Origin: Paenibacillus sp. SZ31
Lineage (GTDB): Bacteria > Bacillota > Bacilli > Paenibacillales > Paenibacillaceae
DNA length: 64,000 nucleotides
Direction of reading: 5' to 3'
Assembly (NCBI RefSeq): GCF_012912005.1
Contig: NZ_JABBEA010000003.1
Span: 434,001 to 498,000, forward strand
Shown: positions 59,101-64,000 of the stretch, piece by piece
Position numbering within the stretch: the stretch's first letter is position 1
Layout of the letters: every line of letters begins with the position of its first letter
Translations under genes and position numbers: made by a program
The notes under the pieces: generated by a model
Seen by the model: the letters and a program-made list of their open reading frames with translations, nothing else
The model's database searches: none
Told to the model about the DNA's origin: nothing

Positions 59101-59220
59101 TCTTCCATCCGCAGCCTGGGGGTTACTCCGCTCACTAATTAACGTCTGGGCAATCCAGCCCAGTGGAACAATGACAATGCATATGAAACTGATCGTCAGC
59201 ATAATCCAGTGTTTTCTCAT
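56125..59220 (-). CDS. Hybrid sensor kinase: 7TMR-DISM, HisKA, REC and LytS-type kinase
   Basis: A 1031-aa multi-domain sensor. Order: one N-terminal helix (5-27); an extracytoplasmic DISM-like sensor (about 45-200); seven transmembrane helices (about 213-410); HisKA with His441 (FMANTSHELRTPLHGI); HATPase (LYNLLGNAYKYTEQG, VADTGVGIALD, GTGLGLSITRKL); a receiver with Asp749 (DLVITDWMMPKMSGLEL); and a second histidine-kinase module with His840 (QIKPHFLYNALNVII) and its own ATPase (LVENAIRHGVMERAAGG, GPGGVGLQNINRRLMSLYG). The double-kinase layout is known among DISM sensors. The SARP-type regulator lies 258 bp away on the same strand. Confidence 0.92.
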   Translation of the reverse strand: MRKHWIMLTISFICIVIVPLGWIAQTLISERSNPQAADGRIDLTQWDFDRKGPASLKGVWDFYPGQLLSPADIEASVSGRKPLPASSGTQVPARWNKSLGQAHGYGTYHLQVQLTARTMKNDYGIRTQNIRMAHRVFIDGKEIGGKGLPGMTPDTDVQLNLPFTGFTSIEGNTADIIIQVSNYSYSSGGIVAPILFGDEHSILKSQQQDWLKDLMTLFGFILPAAFFLLLFRLRRSEKELNYLGLFSLSGALYALTHGEKLLGTFVPFLTNNEMLRIQLLSSAFAYYFLLRYMDARVPGAVHQWFVRLAVVLIIAQTIVGLTLPPTLFSSFELPMLLVSLVVMFYTLRAMFYWLKGRPNDSHFALVSMMSILMVVVLHTLGAFTAVDTAFFALIELLLFVLAQMIVTAIRFAQSFRDVEALSERLLAIDSLKDEFMANTSHELRTPLHGIINIAQSMLEGAAGAVTPKQAKNLSMITATGKRLSLLVNDILDFSKLKNSEIELKRVAVDLESVARTVVEVSGFTFEDKPVLLIQQWPQSLPLVEADEDRLRQILYNLLGNAYKYTEQGEIRLYASVDGDRVRVSVADTGVGIALDKQEDIFQAYEQSNGTMERVNDGTGLGLSITRKLVELNGGEIWVESEPGQGSTFHFTLPIIKLPLLQAHSKPVAARYVAAQGTGAKELVTRESDEPDDLSEGEHTILIVDDDPVNRQVLLNLLSTERYRVIAADSGLTALKLREQFPSIDLVITDWMMPKMSGLELCRKLREHSSLSELPILMLTARGLPEDIKHGFQAGANDFLSKPVDAGELRARVRTLIEMRSSVQEAIRTEMAFLQAQIKPHFLYNALNVIIATCAVNPDKATDLLIELSHYLRGSFDFQNREQLVPLNKELELVESYVHLEQARFEERLVVEYEVEPDVHLYLPPLSIQPLVENAIRHGVMERAAGGTVQLRIFKESEHVVVQVQDDGVGIPPERMAQVKSGRTEGPGGVGLQNINRRLMSLYGQGLEIHSHVGQGTQIRFRIPVQKVDYSN

Positions 59221-59460
59221 CTATGTATTCCTTCCATCCACAATGGCGAGAGACGTCTAATTTTGTCGATTTATCACTATAATTCATGTTACACGTTTCT
59301 GGTGCTCACGGAAATAGTTTCCGTATCATAATCGGTCAAATTCGTTATAATTTGAAGGATTTCTATCTGTTTCCGTTAGGTCTTGGTACACAAAGAAACC
59401 CCAGACCGATGTTCACCCAGATAAGCGGGCGAAATGGCCTGAGGTTGATTGAATGAAGAT

Positions 59461-59889
59461 TTATTTAACAACTTGAGCAAGCTTCTGAACGATTCCGGCC
59501 CATCCCTGCTCCATACGTTCGCGTACGATGGCGTGAGCCTGTCCAAATTCAGTCAGTTTATCCGCATCCCAACCGCTGTGAATCAGTGTAAAATCCGTAC
59601 CTTCCGGCTGTTTAAGCAATTGGAACGTCAACGTCCAGTCCCTTCCCCAGCGAAATGACAATTTCTCTAGTGGAAGAACTTCCGTCACCTGACAAGGTGA
59701 TTGACCGAATGGGCCTGCTTCCAATATAAAGTGGTGACCCTCCACGGGTTCCAGATTGCCTGGCATGAACCAGGTTTTCAGTCCTTGCTCCGTTGAGACC
59801 ATCTCCCAAACCTTCTCTACAGGTGCATGAAGCAATAGTTCCTGACGGATATCCGGCAATGCACTTGATGAACTTGATGATGAATCCAT
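59461..59889 (-). CDS. SRPBCC/AHSA1 domain protein
   Basis: A 142-aa START-like protein. IRQELLLHAPVEKVWEMVST, then LKTWFMPGNLEPVEGHHFIL and GWAGIVQKLAQ fit the AHSA1 (activator of Hsp90 ATPase-like) family common in Firmicutes. A Ser-rich start (MDSSSSSSS) is unusual. Start at 59889 behind AAGGAGGTGATACGA; the upstream extension lacks support. Monocistronic. Function unknown; members bind small hydrophobic ligands. Confidence 0.85.
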   Translation of the reverse strand: MDSSSSSSSALPDIRQELLLHAPVEKVWEMVSTEQGLKTWFMPGNLEPVEGHHFILEAGPFGQSPCQVTEVLPLEKLSFRWGRDWTLTFQLLKQPEGTDFTLIHSGWDADKLTEFGQAHAIVRERMEQGWAGIVQKLAQVVK

Positions 59890-60116
59890 TCGTATCACCT
59901 CCTTATACATTTCATTTCGTATAACTACCCGAATAGAAGTTGACCTCCGCTTTATCCCCACCCTATAATTGGAACATATTACATAAAAGGTGCGTGATTC
60001 CTATGATAGTCTGCTCTGAAAAATCCAATTCCAACCGTTGCCGGAAGGGATAATCCTGCTCACTTCCCTTCCACATTTTCGTTTTAATACATTTACATGT
60101 GGGGGACACCTATACT

Positions 60117-60884
60117 ATGTCATTCCGTTATTACGGTCCATTATGCACCGCCGTTTATGATCTAACGAAACCTGTGGGACACTCCTTGGGAGGAGACATT
60201 GAGTTCTATCGCCATTATCTTCAGGGCTGCAAAGGACGTATCCTTGAAGCCATGTCGGGATCAGGCCGAGTGCTCATTCCTTTGCTTGAAGCAGGCTTGA
60301 AGGTAGACGGACTTGATTATTCAACCGATATGATCGACTCTTGCCGTTCTCGTTGTATGGATCGAGCATTACCCATGCCTGAGCTGTTCATTGCCGATCT
60401 GGAGAACCTTGACCTTCCATATCGATACGAGGCAATAATCATTCCCGGAGGTTCTTTGCTCCTCATTCAAGATAGAGAGGCATCGATTAACGCATTGCGT
60501 AGTCTATTTCAACATTTGGAACCTGGAGGCAGGCTCGTGTTTGATCTGTTTCTACCCGATGTGACACAACCCTCTTCGGTAGAAACATCAATTGTTTCAT
60601 TACCCGATGGTGATACGATCACAGTAGAAGTGAAAACCATTGAAGTGAACCTTCTTCACCAGTACAAAGTGAGTCTGATCCGCTACGAACAATGGCATCA
60701 GGGTGCTCTTGCTGCTACGGAGCTGCAACAACTGACCTTGCGTTGGTACGGCATCGAAGAATTGCGCCTAATTCTGGAACAGGTTGGTTTCTCAGACATC
60801 AAGGTATACGCAGACTTTAACCCGAATCAGCCACCTACACAGTCGAATCAAAAATTCGTATACGAAGCGACTCGAAGAGCGTAA
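60117..60884 (+). CDS. Class I SAM-dependent methyltransferase
   Basis: A 255-aa methyltransferase. Motif I is RILEAMSGSGRVLIPLLEAG, with the acidic residue of motif II in VDGLDYSTDMID; motif III/IV is IIIPGGSLLLIQDREASINA and post-motif LEPGGRLVFDLF. The AdoMet site is intact. Start at 60117; the in-frame GTG six codons upstream has no ribosome site. Monocistronic with a strong terminator. Substrate unknown. Confidence 0.87.
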   Translation: MSFRYYGPLCTAVYDLTKPVGHSLGGDIEFYRHYLQGCKGRILEAMSGSGRVLIPLLEAGLKVDGLDYSTDMIDSCRSRCMDRALPMPELFIADLENLDLPYRYEAIIIPGGSLLLIQDREASINALRSLFQHLEPGGRLVFDLFLPDVTQPSSVETSIVSLPDGDTITVEVKTIEVNLLHQYKVSLIRYEQWHQGALAATELQQLTLRWYGIEELRLILEQVGFSDIKVYADFNPNQPPTQSNQKFVYEATRRA

Positions 60885-60927
60885 TCATCAGTAATTTAGT
60901 CTACATGCTTCTCATCATACAAGAAAA

Positions 60928-60967
60928 GGCCACAGCATGAGGTTTAACCCATGCTGTGGCCTTTTTT
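60928..60967 (+). terminator. Terminator of the methyltransferase gene
   Basis: GGCCACAGCATG and CATGCTGTGGCC form a perfect 12-bp stem with a 10-nt loop, followed by TTTTTT. It lies 44 bp past the stop codon. Confidence 0.93.
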
Positions 60968-60989
60968 ACTATATAAGATTTGCAATAAC

Positions 60990-61142
60990 ATTTACACGAG
61001 AACGCAGAGGACAGAAATAGCCTGAAGAAGCAGCGCGTTCGCCTTTATCCTCAGATTTTCACCTTTGAAAAAGTGAATCAAAAAATCTGAGGATAACAGC
61101 GATCGGAAGGTTATTCTGTCATCGGAGTGGCAAGTGTAACTG
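60990..61142 (+). repeat. Dispersed repeat family A, copy 3 (best preserved stem)
   Basis: About 153 bp between TTTACACGAG and AAGTGTAAC ends. Inside, TTATCCTCAGATTTT (61045-61059) pairs perfectly with AAAATCTGAGGATAA (61083-61097), a 15-bp stem around a 23-nt loop. Outside this, GGACAGAAATAGCCT pairs loosely with AGGTTATTCTGTC. It sits between the methyltransferase terminator and the NamA gene end. Confidence 0.8.
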
Positions 61143-61152
61143 TTAGTGCAAA

Positions 61153-62187
61153 TTAGTATCCACGAGAATATTGCTCCGCAATGGCAGCTTGATCCTTGCT
61201 GATACCCAACTCCAGAGCCGCATGGTTCGCCCAGTACGGATCACGCAGCATGCCTCTACCAACCGCGACCAGATCCGCATCGCCGTTGCCAATAACCGCT
61301 TGAGCCAGTGCTGCATCCTCCAGCATACCTACTGCAATTACAGGAACGTTCAGTTCTTCACGGAAACGACGGGCAAATGGCAATTGGTAACCCGGATAGT
61401 TCCCCGGTTTCCGTTGTCCGGAAGGACCTTCGCCGCCTGAGCTAATATGGAACATGTCCACGCCTGCATCTTGGTAGGCACGCGAGATATTAATGGTATG
61501 CTCGATGTCGTATCCACCATCCGCGTATTCTACAGCTGAAATCCGCAAAATCAGCGGCATGTCTGCTGGCATTTCTTTTTTCACTGCACGAATGACTTCA
61601 ACGCCGAAACGGGACAGATCCTGCCCATACACATCCTCACGATGGTTCATCAGCGGGGAGTGGAACTGATGAATGAGATATCCATGTGCGCCGTGCAACT
61701 CAATAGCGTCCACGCCAGCTTGTACCGCGCGGCGAACGCCGTCTGCGAACTTCTGCACCATAGCCTCTACTTCTTCTGTACTTAACGCACGAGGCTCCTT
61801 GTACTTTTCTCCCGGGAATGTCACCACCGATGGGGCAACCGGTTGTGGAGCATCCTCTGCTTTTCGTCCCGCATGGGCGATCTGAATAGCTACTTTGGAG
61901 CCGTATGCATGAATTCCATCGACAAGTTTAGTGAAGGCAGGTACATGCTCGTCTGACCATATCCCCAAGTCATTGTCGGTAATGCGTCCGTCCGGATCGA
62001 CATCCGTCATCTCAATTACAATCAATCCAGTTCCTCCAACCGCACGACTCACATAGTGAACCTGATGCCAATCGTTCGGAATGCCATCCTTCGCCGTCAC
62101 GGAATATTGGCACATCGGTGCCATGACGACACGGTTATTTAATTGCAAACTTTTGAATTGATAGGGTGAAAATAATTGCTCAGTCAT
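61153..62187 (-). CDS. namA: Old yellow enzyme family NADPH dehydrogenase (NamA/YqjM)
   Basis: A 344-aa FMN enoate reductase of the YqjM class. It opens FSPYQFKSLQLNNRVVMAPM, then CQYSVTAKDGIPNDWHQVHY, matching YqjM with Cys in the active-site loop. FMN and substrate features GTGLIVIEMTDVDPDGR, IQIAHAGRKA (catalytic His pair), ELHGAHGYLIHQF and DLVAVGRGMLRDPYW follow. It reduces activated C=C bonds and nitro compounds, often in oxidative-stress responses. AGGAGATGCAACATAA precedes the start. It follows the tautomerase by 44 bp, likely one operon. Confidence 0.92.
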   Translation of the reverse strand: MTEQLFSPYQFKSLQLNNRVVMAPMCQYSVTAKDGIPNDWHQVHYVSRAVGGTGLIVIEMTDVDPDGRITDNDLGIWSDEHVPAFTKLVDGIHAYGSKVAIQIAHAGRKAEDAPQPVAPSVVTFPGEKYKEPRALSTEEVEAMVQKFADGVRRAVQAGVDAIELHGAHGYLIHQFHSPLMNHREDVYGQDLSRFGVEVIRAVKKEMPADMPLILRISAVEYADGGYDIEHTINISRAYQDAGVDMFHISSGGEGPSGQRKPGNYPGYQLPFARRFREELNVPVIAVGMLEDAALAQAVIGNGDADLVAVGRGMLRDPYWANHAALELGISKDQAAIAEQYSRGY

Positions 62188-62231
62188 TTATGTTGCATCT
62201 CCTGTTCCTTGATCATGATGTATATGAAGCC

Positions 62232-62426
62232 TTACTTATTGTCCAAATCCGAAAACATCTTCCCATTCTTGCCGTAATTGTCCTTCTCCAGATCCTCAAT
62301 GAAAATAAAGACCTTGCTCGGATCAACATCCAATGTCTCACAGGCTACCTGGGTCATACGTTCAATCAACTGACGTTTCTGCTCAGTCGTCTTGCCTTCC
62401 AGTACCTTAACGGTGATAAATGGCAT
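62232..62426 (-). CDS. 4-oxalocrotonate tautomerase family protein
   Basis: A 64-aa protein starting MPFITVKVLEGKTTEQKRQL; the Pro after Met is the catalytic base once Met is removed. It continues TQVACETLDVDPSKVFIFIE with the expected helix and second strand. Arg-11 of the classic enzyme is absent here (the region reads EGKTTEQ), so the substrate may differ. Start at 62426 behind AAAGGATG; the longer frame has no support. It precedes namA on the same strand. Confidence 0.88.
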   Translation of the reverse strand: MPFITVKVLEGKTTEQKRQLIERMTQVACETLDVDPSKVFIFIEDLEKDNYGKNGKMFSDLDNK

Positions 62427-62640
62427 GTCTTGAACACATCCTTTCTTCATCATTTATTATGAACCTGACGTATAGAAACACAAGTACGTACATTTTTGTG
62501 CCTTGGTACCCTTTTTGATACCTAGTCATCCTCACATATTTCGGTTCTGCCCCATTCTGGAAATGACTGCAAAACATGATATGATAACCGTAGAGAACCA
62601 CAATAATTACTATACCCAATTTACATAAGTTGTGACTAAC

Positions 62641-62824
62641 GGTTACACGATAACGGAGAGGGCAGAAATAACCTGTAGAAGCGGAGCTAAAAGCTTTCTG
62701 AAAGAAAGCTGCATCGAAAGCATACGCTATACTCAGATTTTCACCTTTGTAAAAGTGGATCAAAAAATCTGGGGATAACAGCGATCAGAAGGTTATTCTG
62801 GCCTCGTAGTGGATCAGTGTAAAA
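62641..62824 (+). repeat. Dispersed repeat family A, copy 4 (longest)
   Basis: About 184 bp between GGTTACACG and CAGTGTAAA ends. It matches copy 3 over GAGAGGGCAGAAATAACCTG, TCAGATTTTCACCTTTG, AAAAAATCTGGGGATAACAG and AGAAGGTTATTCTGG, and has about 30 extra bases with a GCTTTCTGAAAGAAAGC hairpin. It ends 46 bp before the pepT ATG and supplies part of the pepT upstream sequence. The other part of the 444-bp gap 62427-62870 (62427-62640) shows no gene. Confidence 0.8.
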
Positions 62825-62870
62825 CAAGTAGCTCAACTTATATACTACTCAAGCTAGGGAGCGATAATAG

Positions 62871-64000
62871 ATGAAAGATATATTAATTCAAAGACTGAGT
62901 ACTTATGTTCAGATGGATACCCAATCCGATGAAAATAGCGAGACATGCCCTTCCACACCCGGCCAACTGGCCTTGGGCAAACTGCTCGTTGAAGAATGTA
63001 ACTCCATTGGTCTGCAAGAAGTGACGATGGATGAGAACGGTTATGTCATGGCTACACTGCCATCCAATACCGACAAAGATGTTCCCGTGATCGGTTTCCT
63101 GGCTCACCTTGATACAGCGACCGACTTTACAGGTAAAGATGTTAAACCGCAGGTTATTGATAACTATGACGGTGCTGACATTGTGCTGAACTCCGAACTG
63201 GATGTTGTGTTGTCCAACAAAGATTTCCCGGAACTGCACGAATATAAAGGCCACACGCTGATCACAACCGATGGTACAACGTTGCTTGGTGCTGACAATA
63301 AGGCAGGCATTGCCGAGATCATGACGGCGATGGCCTATCTGATTGAGCACCCGGAAGTGAAACACGGTAAGATTCGGGTTGCTTTTACTCCGGATGAAGA
63401 GATTGGCCGTGGACCGCACAAGTTTGACGTGGCTGCTTTTGGAGCCAAATATGCTTACACAGTTGACGGTGGACCACTTGGTGAGCTGGAATACGAGAGC
63501 TTTAACGCAGCTGCCGCCAAAATTACCGTACGAGGTACCAATGTACATCCCGGAACTGCGAAGGATAAAATGGTGAACTCTCTGAAAATTGCGATGGAAT
63601 TGAATCGTCGCCTGCCTGTAGAGGAAGCTCCTGAATTCACGGACGGTTACGATGGTTTCTACCATCTGCTGTCTCTGGAGGGTGACGTTGAGCTGACGAA
63701 GATGAGCTACATCATCCGTGATTTCGACCGTGAGAAGTTTGAAGAGCGCAAAACGAATCTGTTGAATATCGTGAATGAACTGAAGTCTAAATACGGAGAG
63801 AAAAGCATCACGGTCGAATTGAATGACCAGTACTATAACATGCGTGAGAAAATTGAACCGGTACGCCAGATCGTCGATATTGCCCATGAAGCCATGACCC
63901 GGCTGGACATCGAACCTGTTATTCGCCCCATCCGGGGAGGAACAGATGGTTCCCAGCTATCCTATATGGGCATGCCAACACCGAATATCTTCACTGGCGG
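62871..64000 (+). CDS. pepT: Peptidase T (tripeptide aminopeptidase), C-terminus cut by window
   Basis: 376 codons of an M20 zinc aminopeptidase that removes N-terminal residues from tripeptides; the gene runs off the right edge, about 30-40 residues short. It opens [20 protein letters not shown]. Zinc and catalytic residues visible: [13 protein letters not shown] (His, Asp), [12 protein letters not shown] (bridging Asp), [12 protein letters not shown] (catalytic Glu pair), [30 protein letters not shown] and [17 protein letters not shown] are typical of PepT. GGGAG lies nine bases before the ATG. TATACT (62841-62846) is a good -10; TGTAAA at the end of repeat A copy 4 sits 17 bp upstream as a weak -35. 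Confidence 0.95.
   Translation, partial: MKDILIQRLSTYVQMDTQSDENSETCPSTPGQLALGKLLVEECNSIGLQEVTMDENGYVMATLPSNTDKDVPVIGFLAHLDTATDFTGKDVKPQVIDNYDGADIVLNSELDVVLSNKDFPELHEYKGHTLITTDGTTLLGADNKAGIAEIMTAMAYLIEHPEVKHGKIRVAFTPDEEIGRGPHKFDVAAFGAKYAYTVDGGPLGELEYESFNAAAAKITVRGTNVHPGTAKDKMVNSLKIAMELNRRLPVEEAPEFTDGYDGFYHLLSLEGDVELTKMSYIIRDFDREKFEERKTNLLNIVNELKSKYGEKSITVELNDQYYNMREKIEPVRQIVDIAHEAMTRLDIEPVIRPIRGGTDGSQLSYMGMPTPNIFTG

Noticed and set aside
62883..63887. 334-aa minus-strand frame
   Set aside because: Antisense shadow of pepT, whose motifs are unmistakable on the plus strand; the real gene has no stop in the window.
1..64000. CRISPR arrays, tRNA or rRNA genes, prophage, IS transposases
   Set aside because: None seen: no regularly spaced identical repeats, no tRNA-like cloverleaf noticed by eye, and no transposase or integrase motifs.

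Overview
The window looks like a chromosomal segment of a Paenibacillus-type Firmicute. The support is strong GGAGG ribosome sites, TTG/GTG starts, Bacillus-type regulators (PadR, LacI/CcpA-like sites, a 7-1-7 Fur box), many plant-polysaccharide enzymes, and intergenic foldback repeats of a kind I associate with this genus. No rRNA, tRNA, CRISPR array, phage or transposase gene was seen. Most genes lie on the minus strand.

Layout. 1-6.6 kb: lspA, a UPF0303 gene, a PadR/HAAS-domain pair, a nucleoside hydrolase, and a four-gene envelope cluster (unknown protein, lipoprotein, glutathionylspermidine-synthase-like ATP-grasp, DUF350). 7-9.3 kb: an ABC-F ATPase preceded by a 53-codon leader ORF and an intrinsic terminator, an apparent attenuator. 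9.4-13.4 kb: a small membrane protein, a glycosyltransferase/kinase pair, a TetR regulator and a flavodoxin-fold oxidoreductase. 14-19.3 kb: a five-gene nickel/metallophore-type ABC importer behind a consensus Fur box. 19.5-28.6 kb: a beta-mannan (manno-oligosaccharide) utilisation locus with divergent operons: binding protein, two permeases, GH130 and GH113 on one side; an AGE-family 2-epimerase, a second GH130 and a LacI regulator on the other. 28.7-38 kb: pectate lyase with a consensus cre, UPF0316, an amino-acid dehydrogenase with an unusual insertion, an ABC exporter pair, and a secreted GH43 with a ricin-type module. 38.3-42.2 kb: two PepSY proteins with an OmpR-type two-component system. 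42.3-51.7 kb: SDR, NDH-2 with DUF1641, CsbD, sugar epimerase, cupin, DUF1835, TVP38, and an HNH protein with a long Ala/Arg-rich middle behind an unlisted 49-aa CxxC protein. 51.8-64 kb: acyltransferase 3, photolyase, a SARP-type response regulator with a hybrid kinase, an AHSA1 protein, a methyltransferase, an OYE-family reductase with a tautomerase, and pepT running off the right edge.

How the genes fit together. Mannobiose or mannotriose would enter through the ABC importer. GH113 would trim oligomers, the epimerase would make mannosyl-glucose, and the GH130 phosphorylases would release mannose-1-phosphate. Each divergent promoter has a consensus-like -35/-10 pair with 17-bp spacing and operator-like dyads at the transcription start or in the spacer, presumably read by the adjacent LacI protein.

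Beyond genes, the clearest unexplained structure is in the intergenic DNA. One repeat family (A) has four copies. A second (B) has two copies built from inverted TAACGAA boxes at 50-bp phasing. There are also three single-copy foldback elements. Function names come from motif recognition by eye; no database search was possible.
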